64,000 bases of DNA from Pseudomonas farsensis (GCF_014268805.2 NZ_JABWRF020000001.1:1178001-1242000), one strand, 5' to 3'. Counted from the first letter of the stretch, positions 11,604-21,602 are shown. Notes: generated from the sequence alone by a model not told the origin. Translations and numbers: made by a program.

Positions 11604-12167
11604 ATGACTGCTTACCTACGCCCGGCCCTGAGCCTGGTGATGCTGATGACCCTGGTCACCGGCGCGCTGTACCCGCTGGCGGTGACGGGCATCGCCCAAC
11701 TGGCCTTCCCCGAGCAGGCCAACGGCAGCCTGGTGCGCGACGGCCAAGGCCAGGTGCGTGGCTCGGCGTTGATTGCACAGGGTTTCAGCGGCGATGGCTG
11801 GTTCCACCCGCGGCCCTCGGCCGGCGCGTACGCCACGGTCGCCAGCGGCGCGAGCAACCTGGGGCCGGGTAACCCGGCGCTGGCCGAGCGGGTCAGCGCC
11901 GATGCGGCAACGCTGTACCAAGCCAGCCTTGGCCCAGTGCCCCAGGCGCTGCTGACCACCTCCGCCAGCGGCCTGGACCCGCATCTGCCACCTGCGGCCA
12001 TCGCCTACCAGCTGCCGCGGGTGGCGGCTGCGCGCCAGGTGCCTGAAGCGCGCTTGCAAGCGCTGGTGGATGAGGCCACCCTGCAGCCATTGGTCGGCCC
12101 AGCGGTGGTCAATGTGCTGGTGCTGAACCAGGCGTTGCAGCGCCTGGCGCCGCTGCCAGGCAACTAA
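11604..12167 (+). CDS. kdpC: Potassium-transporting ATPase subunit C
   Basis: This 187-aa protein has one N-terminal membrane span ([19 protein letters not shown]) and a periplasmic domain. Typical KdpC motifs are present: [25 protein letters not shown] and [14 protein letters not shown]. KdpC is an accessory and assembly subunit needed for high-affinity K+ transport. The start ATG has GAAGGAGAA upstream. It is followed 51 nt later by kdpD. Confidence 0.96.
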   Translation: MTAYLRPALSLVMLMTLVTGALYPLAVTGIAQLAFPEQANGSLVRDGQGQVRGSALIAQGFSGDGWFHPRPSAGAYATVASGASNLGPGNPALAERVSADAATLYQASLGPVPQALLTTSASGLDPHLPPAAIAYQLPRVAAARQVPEARLQALVDEATLQPLVGPAVVNVLVLNQALQRLAPLPGN

Positions 12168-12218
12168 GCGCCCCAGCACGTGCCCCGCGATGGCCCATAC
12201 CCGACACAAGGACCCGAC

Positions 12219-14873
12219 ATGAGTAACCCCACCCGCGCCGATGCCCTGCTGGCCGGCCTGCCGCGTGCAGGCCGTGGCAGGTTGAAGGTGTTTCTCGGCG
12301 CAGCGCCTGGGGTCGGCAAGACCTTCGCCATGCTCCAGGCCGCCCACGCGCAGCTGCGTCAGGGCGTGCACATATTAGTGGGCATTGTCGAAACCCATGG
12401 CCGCGCCGAAACCGAAGCCCTGCTTGGCGGCCTGCCCCAGCAACCGTTGCTGCGCAGCCAATACCGTGGCGTGCAACTTGAAGAAATGGACCTCGATGGC
12501 CTGCTCAAGGCCGCGCCTGCGTTGGTGCTGGTCGATGAGCTGGCGCACAGCAACGCCCCCGGCAGCCGCCACGCCAAGCGTTGGCAGGATGTGCAGGAGT
12601 TGCTGGCCGCAGGCATCGACGTGTACACCACGGTCAACGTGCAGCACCTGGAGAGCCTCAACGACAAGGTCCGCGACATCACCGGTGTGCAAGTGCGTGA
12701 AACCCTGCCGGACTGGGTGCTGCAGGAGGCCTTCGAGCTGGTATTGATCGACCTGCCGCCACGCGAGCTGCTTGAGCGCCTGCGCGAGGGCAAGGTGTAT
12801 GTGCCCGAGCAGGCCCGGGCGGCTATCGATGCCTATTTCTCCCAGACCAACCTCACCGCCTTGCGTGAGCTGGCCATGCACACCGCCGCCGCCCAGGTGG
12901 ACGCCGACCTTGCCAGTGGCTACCGCCAGCGCGGCGAGGAGGCCCCGGCCCTGCGTGGCCGGCTGCTGGTGGGGATCGACGGCGACGATCAGGCCGAGCG
13001 TCTTGTGCGCCATGCCAGCCGCGTTGCCCAGCGCCGCCACTTGCCATGGAGTGTGGTGCATGTGGACAACGGCCGTCTGCGTGACGAAAGCGCCCGCCAT
13101 CGCCTGCAAGCGGCTCAGCAGTTGGCCGAGCGCCTGGGCGGTGAGGTGGTGTTGCTGCGTGCCGGTGAAGTGGCACGCACGCTCATCCAGCATGCCGGCG
13201 AGCGTCGCGCCAGCCTGGTGCTGGTTGGCCAGTCCCGCGACCTGCTGCGTCGGCGCCTGTTGGGGGCAGGGGTGGCGGCGCGCTTGCTGCGCGAAAGCCA
13301 TGGCCTGGAAATCAACGTGCTCGACCGCGATGCCCTGCCGCAACCTGCGCGTACTGCGGTCAGGCGCGTGTGGGTGTGGCGGCATTACCTGTTGGCGCTG
13401 ATGGCAACGCTGCTGGCGGCAGGGCTGGCCTGGGCGGTTGCCAGCGTGCTGGCGCTGCCGAACATCTCCCTGGTGTTCCTGGCAGCGGTATTGCTGGTGG
13501 CGGTGCGCAGCAGCCTGGGCCCGGCGCTGGCGTGTGCAGCACTGTCGTTTCTGGCCTACGACTTTCTGTTCGTCCCGCCCAACTTCTCGCTGAGTATCCA
13601 GCGCGAAGAAGACGTGCTGACCCTGGTGTTCTTCCTGTTGATGGCCGCGCTCACCGGCAACCTTGCTGCGCGCCAGCGCCGCCAGTTACAGGCGCTGCGC
13701 GAGACCCAGGCACAGACCAGCCAACTGCTCGACCTGTCGCGCCGCCTGACCGTGGCCGCTGATCGCCAGGCGGTGTTCAACGCTGCCGGCCAGCACCTGG
13801 ACGGCTGGCAGGATGTCCAGGTGTGCCTGCTCGAACGCAGCGCCGATGGCTCGCTGCAGGTTGCCAGCGGCGCTGCCCCGGCGTTTACCGACAACGAACG
13901 CGCTGCTGCACAATGGGCCTGGCAGCATGGTCAGGGCGCAGGCTTTGGCAGTGACACCTTGCCCCATGGCCGCTGGTGGTGGTGGCCGTTGGCAGTGGAT
14001 GAGCAGCCGCTGGCGTTGCTAGGCGTGCGCCCACGCGATGGCGCGCCGTTGGCCGCCCCCCGGCGGCGCTTGCTGATGGCGCTGGCGCAACCCTTGGCTC
14101 AGGCGTTGGCCAGGGCACGCTTGGCCGAGCAACTTGAAGCGGCGCGCCTGCATGGCGAGACCGAGCAGCTGCGCAGCGCCTTGCTGGCTTCGGTATCCCA
14201 CGACTTGCGCACGCCATTGACGGCCATGCGCGGCAGCATCGACAGCCTGCTGGCATTGGGCGACGCCATTGCGGCCGATGACCGCCGCGAGCTGCTTGAG
14301 GGCACCCGTAACGAAGCCGAGCGGCTGGACCGCTATATCCAGAACCTGCTGGACATGACCCGCCTTGGCCATGGCAGCCTCAAGCTTGCCCGTGACTGGG
14401 TGGCACCGGCCGATATCGTGGGCAGCGCACTGCAACGCCTGCGCGCCGTGCTGGCGCCGCTGCAGGTGCACACCGAGGTGCCCGCCGAGTTGCCGCTGCT
14501 GTATGTGCATGCCGCGCTGATCGAGCAAGCCTTGGTCAACGTGCTGGAGAACGCCGCACGCTTTTCGCCGGTGAACGGGCGTTTGCTCATGCAGGTGTCA
14601 GTGCACAACGACCAGTTGCATCTGGCCGTCAGCGACCAAGGCCCTGGCATCCCTGCCGAGGACCGCGAGAGAATCTTCGACATGTTCTACACCGCGGCCC
14701 GTGGCGACAGGGGCGGGCAGGGCACGGGCCTTGGCCTGGCGATCTGCCAGGGCATGATCGGCGCCCATGGCGGGCGCATTCTGGTGGGCGAGGGCATCGA
14801 TGGCCAGGGCACTTGCATCACACTATGCTTGCCGCTGCCTACTCAACCAGACGCCGAAAGTGAAATGCCATGA
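12219..14873 (+). CDS. kdpD: Sensor histidine kinase KdpD
   Basis: This 884-aa membrane sensor responds to low K+ or osmotic/ionic stress and phosphorylates KdpE. Domains in order are: the KdpD N-terminal domain with Walker A GAAPGVGKT (27-35); a universal-stress-protein-like domain beginning LLVGIDGDD; four membrane spans (about 388-485); and a GAF-like linker. The HisKA domain follows with SVSHDLRTPL (His661), then HATPase_c with NVLENAARFSP, DQGPGIP and GTGLGL. I chose ATG at 12219, with AAGGA 6 nt upstream, over a GTG at 12180. The stop overlaps kdpE as ATGA. Confidence 0.96.
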   Translation: MSNPTRADALLAGLPRAGRGRLKVFLGAAPGVGKTFAMLQAAHAQLRQGVHILVGIVETHGRAETEALLGGLPQQPLLRSQYRGVQLEEMDLDGLLKAAPALVLVDELAHSNAPGSRHAKRWQDVQELLAAGIDVYTTVNVQHLESLNDKVRDITGVQVRETLPDWVLQEAFELVLIDLPPRELLERLREGKVYVPEQARAAIDAYFSQTNLTALRELAMHTAAAQVDADLASGYRQRGEEAPALRGRLLVGIDGDDQAERLVRHASRVAQRRHLPWSVVHVDNGRLRDESARHRLQAAQQLAERLGGEVVLLRAGEVARTLIQHAGERRASLVLVGQSRDLLRRRLLGAGVAARLLRESHGLEINVLDRDALPQPARTAVRRVWVWRHYLLALMATLLAAGLAWAVASVLALPNISLVFLAAVLLVAVRSSLGPALACAALSFLAYDFLFVPPNFSLSIQREEDVLTLVFFLLMAALTGNLAARQRRQLQALRETQAQTSQLLDLSRRLTVAADRQAVFNAAGQHLDGWQDVQVCLLERSADGSLQVASGAAPAFTDNERAAAQWAWQHGQGAGFGSDTLPHGRWWWWPLAVDEQPLALLGVRPRDGAPLAAPRRRLLMALAQPLAQALARARLAEQLEAARLHGETEQLRSALLASVSHDLRTPLTAMRGSIDSLLALGDAIAADDRRELLEGTRNEAERLDRYIQNLLDMTRLGHGSLKLARDWVAPADIVGSALQRLRAVLAPLQVHTEVPAELPLLYVHAALIEQALVNVLENAARFSPVNGRLLMQVSVHNDQLHLAVSDQGPGIPAEDRERIFDMFYTAARGDRGGQGTGLGLAICQGMIGAHGGRILVGEGIDGQGTCITLCLPLPTQPDAESEMP

Positions 14874-15565
14874 GCCAAGCTGCGACCCTGTTGGTGATCG
14901 ACGACGAACCGCAGATCCGCAAGTTTCTGCGCATCAGCCTGGTGTCCCAAGGCTACAAGGTGCTCGAAGCCGCCACTGGCGCCGAAGGCCTGGCCCAGGC
15001 CGCGCTGGGCAAGCCGGACCTGGTGGTGCTCGACCTTGGCCTGCCGGACATGGACGGCCAGCAGGTACTGCGCGAGCTGCGCGAGTGGAGCGCGGTGCCG
15101 GTGATGGTGCTGTCGGTGCGGGCCAGCGAGGTGCAGAAGGTCGACGCGCTGGATGGCGGTGCCAACGATTACGTGACCAAGCCGTTCGGCATTCAGGAGT
15201 TCCTCGCCCGCGTTCGCGCCCTGCTGCGCCAGGTGCCACAGGCTGGCAATACCCCGGCTGCGGCCAGCTTCGGCCCGCTGCGGGTGGACTTTGCCTACCG
15301 CCGGGTGCTGCTCGACGGGGAGGAGGTGGGGCTGACACGCAAGGAATATGCGCTGCTGGCGCAATTGGCCGCGCACCCGGGGCGGGTGATCACCCAGCAG
15401 CAGTTGCTCAAGGACATCTGGGGCCCGACCCATGTCGATGACACCCATTACCTGCGCATTGTGGTGGGGCACTTGCGGCAGAAACTTGGCGATGACCCCA
15501 CTGCGCCTCGGTTCATCATCACCGAGGCGGGGGTGGGGTATCGGCTGGTGGCGCCGGGCGGGTAG
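14870..15565 (+). CDS. kdpE: Response regulator KdpE
   Basis: This 231-aa OmpR/PhoB-class regulator has a receiver domain with the acidic pair D11/D12, phosphoacceptor D55 (VVLDLGLPD) and the conserved Thr/Lys block (MVLSVR, KPFG). A C-terminal winged helix follows (LTRKEYALLAQLAAHPGRV, HYLRIVVGHLRQKL). It activates kdpFABC when phosphorylated by KdpD. It is translationally coupled to kdpD by ATGA. A REP element begins 16 nt after the stop, probably closing the operon. Confidence 0.96.
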   Translation: MSQAATLLVIDDEPQIRKFLRISLVSQGYKVLEAATGAEGLAQAALGKPDLVVLDLGLPDMDGQQVLRELREWSAVPVMVLSVRASEVQKVDALDGGANDYVTKPFGIQEFLARVRALLRQVPQAGNTPAAASFGPLRVDFAYRRVLLDGEEVGLTRKEYALLAQLAAHPGRVITQQQLLKDIWGPTHVDDTHYLRIVVGHLRQKLGDDPTAPRFIITEAGVGYRLVAPGG

Positions 15566-15580
15566 GAAGCTCCTGGGGCA

Positions 15581-15693
15581 GTAGGAGCGGCCTTGTGTCG
15601 CGAACGGGCTGCGCAGCAGCCCCGAAAATTTTGCATGAGCCCGAGATCCCGGGGCTGCTGCGCAGCCCTTTCGCGACACAAGGCCGCTCCTAC
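15581..15693. repeat. REP/BIME-type inverted repeat, family A
   Basis: Arms GTAGGAGCGGCCTTG and CAAGGCCGCTCCTAC enclose a second inner stem (GGGCTGCGCAGCAGCCCC against GGGGCTGCTGCGCAGCCC) and a loop around AAAATTTTGCATG. It lies between the convergent kdpE and lysA genes, where it could act as a bidirectional terminator. Confidence 0.92.
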
Positions 15694-15741
15694 AGAGGCC
15701 GTGCTCAGCACAGCCTGGCTACCTGCCAATGGCAGGCTATT

Positions 15742-16971
15742 TCAGAGCCCCAACTCCAAGGCCAACAGCGCCTGCACACTCTGGCGACGGCGAATCATGC
15801 GCAGTGCGCCTTGCTCGATCAGAAACTCCGGCAGCAGCGGCCGGCTGTTGTAGTTCGACGACATCGACGCGCCGTAGGCCCCGGCGTCATGAATTACCAA
15901 CAGGTCGCCGACTTTGGCCTGGGGCAGTTGCTGCGGGGTCAGTTCCTGATCGTCCTGGGTAAACACATCGCCCGACTCGCACAGCGGCCCTGCAACCACG
16001 GTGGCTTGCAGCGCACCGTCCAGCGGCTGGCCGTTGGCGTCGCACAGGCTCATGCGGTGGTAGGCGCCGTACATGGCCGGGCGCATCAGGTCATTGAAAC
16101 CCGCATCGACCAGAATGTAATTGCGCTCGCCCATTTGCTTGACCGCACGGACCTCGGCCACCAGGTAACCGCACTCGGCCACCACATACCGGCCCGGCTC
16201 GATCTCCATGCGTACGGCATGGCCGAGCATCGCTTCGACCTCGGCCCTTGCCACCGCCCAGGTGCGGGCATAGCGCGCCAGGTCTACCGGCTGGTCGCCC
16301 TCGCGGTATGGCGTGGACAGCCCGCCGCCGATGGAAAATGCCTCGATATCCATGCCCAGCTTGCCGATCAGCCCGACCATGGCGCTGGCCACCGCTTCCA
16401 GGTGCTGGTAATCGACCCCGGAGCCTATGTGCATGTGCACGCCCACCAAATGCAGACCGTACTGTTCGATGCAGGCCAGCGCCTCGGGCAGCTGTTGGTG
16501 CCAGATGCCGTGCTTGCTGTTTTCACCGCCGGTGTTGGTCTTGCGGCTGTGGCCATGGCCGAAGCCTGGGTTGATGCGCAGCCACACCCGATGCCCCGGT
16601 GAGTGCTCGCCCAACTGGCGGAGCATGTCGATGGAACCCGCGTTAACCTCGATGCCAGTCTCTACCGCACGCGCCAAAGTGGGTTGATCGAGCACGTCGC
16701 AGGTCAGCACCACGCCGGCCGGCTCGCCGCCAACCTCGGCACCGGCGGCGAAGGCCCGCTCCATTTCACCCAGCGACACCGCATCGAGCTTCAGGCCGCG
16801 CTCGCGAATCAGGCGCAGCACGTGCAGGTTCGGGTTGGCTTTCTGCGCGAAACGCACCGTGTCGAAGTGCTGCAGCAACTGGTCGATGCGCTGGTTGATG
16901 ATGTGGCTGTCGTAGGCCCAGAGGGGCGAGCCGTGCTGGCGAATAGCGGTGGCCAGGAGAGGGAAGTTCAT
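15742..16971 (-). CDS. lysA: Diaminopimelate/ornithine-type decarboxylase (fold III), LysA-like
   Basis: This 409-aa PLP enzyme of the LysA/alanine-racemase-fold family would decarboxylate meso-diaminopimelate to lysine. The PLP lysine is in FAQKANPN (Lys44). HIGSG, the glycine-rich phosphate loop SIGGGLS, EPGRYVV and the C-terminal GPLCESGD (catalytic Cys region) and DAGAYG are all visible. I chose ATG at 16971, with AAAGGA upstream; the frame extends 28 codons further but without a good signal. It is divergent from a LysR regulator, the arrangement known for lysA/lysR in E. coli. Whether it is the main lysA or a paralog cannot be told here, so a related decarboxylase substrate is possible. 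Confidence 0.85.
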   Translation of the reverse strand: MNFPLLATAIRQHGSPLWAYDSHIINQRIDQLLQHFDTVRFAQKANPNLHVLRLIRERGLKLDAVSLGEMERAFAAGAEVGGEPAGVVLTCDVLDQPTLARAVETGIEVNAGSIDMLRQLGEHSPGHRVWLRINPGFGHGHSRKTNTGGENSKHGIWHQQLPEALACIEQYGLHLVGVHMHIGSGVDYQHLEAVASAMVGLIGKLGMDIEAFSIGGGLSTPYREGDQPVDLARYARTWAVARAEVEAMLGHAVRMEIEPGRYVVAECGYLVAEVRAVKQMGERNYILVDAGFNDLMRPAMYGAYHRMSLCDANGQPLDGALQATVVAGPLCESGDVFTQDDQELTPQQLPQAKVGDLLVIHDAGAYGASMSSNYNSRPLLPEFLIEQGALRMIRRRQSVQALLALELGL

Positions 16972-17024
16972 CGGGGTGGTCCTTTGATGGAATGCTTCAA
17001 GCTTGATTGAAATGGACAATTCAG

Positions 17025-17040
17025 AAAAATAGCTATTTTT
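17025..17040. promoter_or_regulatory. 16-bp perfect palindrome, likely LysR operator
   Basis: AAAAATAGCTATTTTT is a perfect palindrome located 54 nt upstream of the lysA start, in the lysA/LysR divergent region. It contains the T-N11-A spacing typical of LysR-family sites. The surrounding 70 bases are markedly AT-rich compared with the rest of the window, as expected for a promoter. Confidence 0.6.
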
Positions 17041-17108
17041 GTGTAGGGAATTCATATTTGATATGGGCTGAGCCCCTGCACCGCTTTGTGTAAACCCGCA
17101 GCTGCCCT

Positions 17109-17200
17109 ATCGCAGGCTGGCGCCACAGGTTCTCAGTCAGGCATCTCTATTACGGGCTGGCGAAGTCTTTGTAGGAGCTGGCGCCAGCCTGCGATGAGGC
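17109..17200. repeat. REP-type inverted repeat, family B (degenerate left arm)
   Basis: The left arm ATCGCAGGCTGGCGCCA pairs with the right arm GGAGCTGGCGCCAGCCTGCGAT (17171-17200). The right arm is itself dyadic around TGGCGCCA. The same unit, with better arms, occurs at 21690-21810. This is a second repeat family, distinct from the GGAGCGGCC type. Confidence 0.8.
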
Positions 17201-17244
17201 CAGCACAGAATGGCGCCTTCCATGACCCTTGCGGTGAGCCCCCC

Positions 17245-18162
17245 ATGAAACTGACCCTGCGCCACCTAGAAGTCTTCCGCGCCATCATGGCTGCCGGCAG
17301 CGTCACCGGTGCCGCGCGCCTGCTGTTCACCTCGCAGCCCACTGTCAGCCGTGAGCTGGCACGCATGGAGCAGGTCACGGGCCTGAACCTGTTCGAGCGC
17401 GAAGGCGGGCGCCTGGTGGCCACGGCCCAGGCCTTGCTGCTGGTGGATGAAGTCGAACGGGCCTTCATCGGCCTTGAGCGCATAGACCGCTTCGCCCAGG
17501 CCATCCGTAACTTCGAGCAAGGCCGGTTGTCTGTCACCTGCCTGCCACTGTTCTCGCAAACTCTCCTGCCGCTTGCCTGCCAGCGCTTCTATCAGCAGCA
17601 CAAGGGCGTCAGCGTGTGTATCACCGCGCAGGAATCGCCGCTGCTTGAGGAATCGCTGGTGGCCCAGCAGCACGACCTTGGCCTCACCGAAGTCGAACAG
17701 GTGCCGCGGGGTGCCGTGGGCGAGTTGCTGTTCAGCGCCGACATGGTCTGCGTGCTGCCCCAAGGCCATCCATTACGGGCCAAGGCGGTGCTGCAGTTGA
17801 GCGACTTCCACGAGGTCGACTTCATCAACCTGGCAAGCCTGGACACCTATCGGCAGCAACTCGACCAGCAGTTTCGGGCGGCCGGGGTAAACCGGCGCAC
17901 AGTGATCGAAACCACCAGCGCAGCGTCGGTGTGTGCGATGGTCCGTCAGGGTCTGGGGGTGGCGATTATCAACCCGCTCAGCGGGCTGGAAGCGGGGCAG
18001 GCTGGCCTGGTGATGCGCAGGCTGAATATTTCGGTGCCGTACCGTGTCATGCTGATTCGCCCAGAGCACCGCCCGGCGTCGGCGGTAGTAGCGCCATTTT
18101 GTACCGCGCTACGCGCCCAGGCCCAGGCAATGATGGCCGCGCTGACGCCCCCTGAACTTTGA
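17245..18162 (+). CDS. LysR family transcriptional regulator
   Basis: This 305-aa protein has an N-terminal winged HTH (LTLRHLEVFRAIMAAGSVTGAA then TSQPTVSRELARME) and a type-2 periplasmic-binding-like effector domain. It is divergent from the lysA-like gene and most likely activates it in response to lysine or diaminopimelate, as LysR does for lysA in enteric bacteria. I chose ATG at 17245 because the HTH starts immediately after it. The frame is open upstream to 17086, but that part overlaps a REP element. Family assignment is certain; the target is inferred from position. Confidence 0.9.
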   Translation: MKLTLRHLEVFRAIMAAGSVTGAARLLFTSQPTVSRELARMEQVTGLNLFEREGGRLVATAQALLLVDEVERAFIGLERIDRFAQAIRNFEQGRLSVTCLPLFSQTLLPLACQRFYQQHKGVSVCITAQESPLLEESLVAQQHDLGLTEVEQVPRGAVGELLFSADMVCVLPQGHPLRAKAVLQLSDFHEVDFINLASLDTYRQQLDQQFRAAGVNRRTVIETTSAASVCAMVRQGLGVAIINPLSGLEAGQAGLVMRRLNISVPYRVMLIRPEHRPASAVVAPFCTALRAQAQAMMAALTPPEL

Positions 18163-18205
18163 CGCGCGCGAAGCTTGTACAACTCAGGCGGCGATCAACA
18201 ACCCC

Positions 18206-18250
18206 CTGTAGGAGCGGCCTTGCGCCGCGAAATGGCCGCGGGGCGGCCAC
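18206..18250. repeat. Single REP half-unit, family A
   Basis: GTAGGAGCGGCCTTG is followed by CGCCGCGAAATGGCCGCGG, without the distant complementary arm. It looks like a solitary or decayed copy lying after the LysR gene. Confidence 0.7.
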
Positions 18251-18289
18251 CGATCCGCAATTCAAAGCGTGTTATCCTAATCACGATAC

Positions 18290-18315
18290 TTGTACAAATT
18301 CCTATCCTTGTACAA
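18290..18315. promoter_or_regulatory. Direct repeat of palindrome TTGTACAA upstream of the GAF-EAL gene
   Basis: TTGTACAAAT occurs at 18290 and again at 18308 (18-bp period). A third TTGTACAA is at 18175. The octamer is palindromic, and the region is AT-rich and immediately precedes the c-di-GMP gene. This arrangement suggests an operator for a dimeric regulator bound on one face of the DNA; no regulator is identified. Confidence 0.5.
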
Positions 18316-18441
18316 ATATATGCGCTACCGTTCAGCCATTACTTGCTCCATAGCGGAACCGTTTGTCTGTACACCAGTCTCATTGATAGCAAAGTGCTAT
18401 ATCTTCGTGCTTAACACCCTCTTCAGGGCAGGCAAAACACC

Positions 18442-20223
18442 ATGAAAACCGCTCCCGTGCCCATCAATGAGAAAGACCGCCTGGCTCAGGTCGTCGAATG
18501 GTGTGTCGCCCAGCAAGACCAGAACCACGAACTCCAGGCGCTGGTAAAGCTTGCTTCCAGCTATTTTTCCGCGCCTATCTGCCTGGTGTCGATCGTCAGC
18601 GAATGCCAGCAATGGTTCATGGCCAGGACTGGCCTGGACAGTGCCAGCACCTCCCGCGATGTGTCGTTCTGCGCCCACACCATCCTGCAGGCCCAGCCAC
18701 TGGAGGTAACCGATGCGTGCGAGGACCCGCGCTTTGCCGACAATCCGCTGGTAACCGGCGAGCCGGGTATCCGCTACTACTGCGGGGCGCCGCTGGTGGT
18801 CGAGCAGCGTATAGCCATCGGCAGCCTGTGCATCATCGATACCGTGCCACGCCCACCGATGGCGCCAGAGCAAAAGGCCATGCTGGTCGCGTTCGCCGAC
18901 ATGGTGATGAAAATCCTCGCCAGTGTGCGGCGCAGCAACTTTTTCGACCAACCGACCGGCCTGTTCAACCGGCTCAAGCTGGAGTGCGACGTCGAGGCCC
19001 ATTTCGACCGCGGCCAGGCCCTGACCCTGCTGGCCATCGATATCCTGCCCGCCGCAACCTTGAACGACATCACCCAGGCGCTGGGCTACAACTTTGCCCA
19101 CGACCTCACGTTGCAGGTCAAGGCGCGCATCGTTGCGCAGCTGCCTTTTAGCCAGTCGCTGTACAAGATCAGCCCGACGCGTTTTGCCACCATCGTCGAC
19201 GACCCCGAACAGGTTCAGCCACTGTGTGCGGGCATTATCGAAGCGTTACAGGCGCCGGTGCAGTGCCACCAGATCCCTGTGCTGCTCGATGCCGGCATCG
19301 GCATTACCGCGCTGAGTGCGCGCAGCGATGATCGAGAAGGCCTGGAGTGGCTGCGCCGGGTGGTCAGTGCAGCGGATGCCGCACGCCGTAGCCACGGCCG
19401 CTGCGCCTTGTACCAGCCAGAGGTTGACGCCGCCCAGCGCCGCGCCTTTACCTTGCTGGCGGCGCTGACCGTGGCCTTGCAGCATGACGGCGAACTCAGC
19501 CTGCATCTGCAGCCACGCCTGCACCTTCCCGGCGGCGATTGCCGTTCGGCCGAGGCGCTATTGCGCTGGCACCACCCGGAGCTGGGCGAGATCTCCCCGG
19601 CGGAGTTCATCCCTTTGGCCGAAAAGACCGCGCTGATCACCCAGATCAGCTTGTGGGTGATGCGTGCGGTGCTGCGTTTGTTGCAGCAGACCGAGATGCT
19701 GGATTTAAGCATCGGCATGAACATCACGGCCCGTGACCTTGAAAGCCCGGCTTTCATGGATGCACTGCTTGGCGAACTGCACCGCCTGGACATCAACCCG
19801 GCGCGGCTGCAGCTGGAATTCACCGAAAGCGCACTGATCGAGCAACTCGAAGAAGTGCAGCAGCAACTGCAACGTGCGCGCCTGGCCGGTATCGATATCG
19901 CCATTGACGACTTCGGCACCGGTTACAGCAACTGGGCCTACCTCAGCCGCATCCCCGCCACGCTGGTCAAGCTGGACCGCTCGCTGGTGCACAAGGGCTG
20001 CGTCGATGCCCGTGATAACCAGTTGGTGCGTTCATTGGTAGAGCTGGCCTCGCGCCTGGGCTACCGGGTGGCTGCCGAGGGCATCGAAAGTGCCGCGCAG
20101 TTGGAACAGGTGGCCGCCTGGGGCTGCCATGAGGCACAGGGTTTTTATCTGGGCCGGCCGATGCCGGTGGCAACCTTCGAACATTGGTTTGGTGCTACCC
20201 GGCGCATAGGGTCGGTGGCCTGA
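18442..20223 (+). CDS. GAF domain / degenerate GGDEF / EAL c-di-GMP phosphodiesterase
   Basis: This 593-aa soluble protein has three modules. A GAF-type sensor (about 20-165) carries [21 protein letters not shown] and RYYCGAPL, the pattern of small GAF domains in bacterial signalling proteins. A GGDEF-fold domain (about 170-310) has its active-site loop replaced by ISPTRF, so it should not make c-di-GMP. An EAL domain (about 345-585) keeps the catalytic set: E371-A-L, the Asn in [17 protein letters not shown], the Lys in KLDRS, AEGIES and QGFYLG. It therefore probably degrades c-di-GMP under control of the GAF ligand. It is followed 44 nt later by a soluble chemoreceptor. Confidence 0.9.
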   Translation: MKTAPVPINEKDRLAQVVEWCVAQQDQNHELQALVKLASSYFSAPICLVSIVSECQQWFMARTGLDSASTSRDVSFCAHTILQAQPLEVTDACEDPRFADNPLVTGEPGIRYYCGAPLVVEQRIAIGSLCIIDTVPRPPMAPEQKAMLVAFADMVMKILASVRRSNFFDQPTGLFNRLKLECDVEAHFDRGQALTLLAIDILPAATLNDITQALGYNFAHDLTLQVKARIVAQLPFSQSLYKISPTRFATIVDDPEQVQPLCAGIIEALQAPVQCHQIPVLLDAGIGITALSARSDDREGLEWLRRVVSAADAARRSHGRCALYQPEVDAAQRRAFTLLAALTVALQHDGELSLHLQPRLHLPGGDCRSAEALLRWHHPELGEISPAEFIPLAEKTALITQISLWVMRAVLRLLQQTEMLDLSIGMNITARDLESPAFMDALLGELHRLDINPARLQLEFTESALIEQLEEVQQQLQRARLAGIDIAIDDFGTGYSNWAYLSRIPATLVKLDRSLVHKGCVDARDNQLVRSLVELASRLGYRVAAEGIESAAQLEQVAAWGCHEAQGFYLGRPMPVATFEHWFGATRRIGSVA

Positions 20224-20267
20224 ACTCCCGTTTTCATTTCGATCTACCCTCCTCAAGCAGGTGTGTC

Positions 20268-21566
20268 ATGTTCAACCGGCAATTGAAGGCCACGCTCGCT
20301 GCGCGTGAAGCCGAGCTCGTCGTTTTGCGTCAACGTCTGGCCCAGCAGGAGCAAGCCGGGATTTTTCTGTTGCTCGATGCCAGCATGCGCGTGGTTCAAG
20401 GCAACGCCGCAACTGCTGCGGCGTTGGGGCTGGCGCAAGAAGCCATGGCCGGCAAGGCATTGACGCATTGGCTGGCGCAGCCGCACTACGGCACGCTGGC
20501 GCAAGCGCTGGGCCGCGGCGAGGTGCAGCAGGGTGATTACCTGCTGCGCCACGCCGATGGCCGTGATGCCTGGCTGCGCCTGAGCTGGTACCCGCAAATG
20601 GACGCCCAGGGGCGTTTGGCGCAGGTCGTCGGCCAAGGCCGCGATGTCACCCAGGAGCTGGATGCCGGGCAGCAGAGCCAGTCGCTGCTGCAGGCGTTGC
20701 TGCGCTCCACGGCGGTGATCCAGTTCGACCTGAGCGGCAAGGTGCTCGATGCCAACCCGATCTTCCTCGCCGCCATGGGGTATCGGCTGGACCAGGTCGT
20801 GGGCAAGCACCACCGGATTTTCTGCAGCCCTGATTTCGTCAACAGCCCGGCTTACGCCGACCTGTGGCGGACGCTCAATGCCGGCCAGTACATGACCGGC
20901 CGCTTCCTGCGCCTGGACAGCCAGGGCCGTGATGTGTGGCTTGAAGCCAGCTACAACCCGGTGATCGACGCCCAGGGCCGGCTGCTGCGGGTGGTGAAAT
21001 TTGCCTCGGTAGTGACCGATCAGGTGCAGCGCGAGGAGGCGGTCAAGCAGGCCGCGCAGATGGCGCTGGAGGTTTCGCAGACCACCGACACCGGTGCCAG
21101 CGAGGGCGTCGCGGTGGTGCAGCAGGTCGAGCAGACCATGCAGGCGGTCAGCGCCCAGCTGCATTCGGCGGGGACCACCATCGATGCGCTGGGCAAGCAA
21201 TCGGTGGTGATCAGTTCGATCGTGCAGACCATTGGCGGCATCGCCGCGCAGACTAACCTGCTGGCGCTCAACGCCGCCATTGAAGCGGCGCGTGCCGGCG
21301 AGCAGGGCCGAGGTTTTGCGGTTGTTGCCGACGAAGTGCGTCAACTGGCCGCGCGCACCAGCAGCGCGACCGAGGAAATCGTCGCGGTGGTTGCGCATAA
21401 CCAGACCTTGGCCAACCAGGCGGTGAACGAGATCGAAAGCAGCCGCGGGCAAGCGGCCCATGGCCTGCAACTGGCCACCCAGGCCGGCGGTGCAATTGGC
21501 GCGATCCAGTCTGGGGCGCGGCGCGTGGTCGAGGCGGTGGGCCGGGTGAGCCAGGACCTCGCGTGA
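20268..21566 (+). CDS. PAS-PAS methyl-accepting chemotaxis protein, soluble (BdlA-like)
   Basis: The 432-aa protein has no membrane span or signal peptide. An N-terminal helix leads into two PAS domains (about 25-130 and 140-255). A short MCP signalling domain follows with the hairpin-tip sequence [20 protein letters not shown] and [15 protein letters not shown]. The architecture matches P. aeruginosa BdlA, which links c-di-GMP turnover to biofilm dispersion, and Aer-like redox sensors. The neighbouring EAL gene strengthens a BdlA-like reading, but this is inference. I chose ATG at 20268; upstream extension to 20184 would overlap the EAL gene. Confidence 0.87.
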   Translation: MFNRQLKATLAAREAELVVLRQRLAQQEQAGIFLLLDASMRVVQGNAATAAALGLAQEAMAGKALTHWLAQPHYGTLAQALGRGEVQQGDYLLRHADGRDAWLRLSWYPQMDAQGRLAQVVGQGRDVTQELDAGQQSQSLLQALLRSTAVIQFDLSGKVLDANPIFLAAMGYRLDQVVGKHHRIFCSPDFVNSPAYADLWRTLNAGQYMTGRFLRLDSQGRDVWLEASYNPVIDAQGRLLRVVKFASVVTDQVQREEAVKQAAQMALEVSQTTDTGASEGVAVVQQVEQTMQAVSAQLHSAGTTIDALGKQSVVISSIVQTIGGIAAQTNLLALNAAIEAARAGEQGRGFAVVADEVRQLAARTSSATEEIVAVVAHNQTLANQAVNEIESSRGQAAHGLQLATQAGGAIGAIQSGARRVVEAVGRVSQDLA

Positions 21567-21602
21567 CAGGTGTGGCCCGCCCGGGCCAGTGAAAAACCAT
21601 TG

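Noticed and set aside
15595..16602. 335-codon plus-strand frame across a REP element and lysA
   Set aside because: It starts inside a repeat and runs antisense to lysA.
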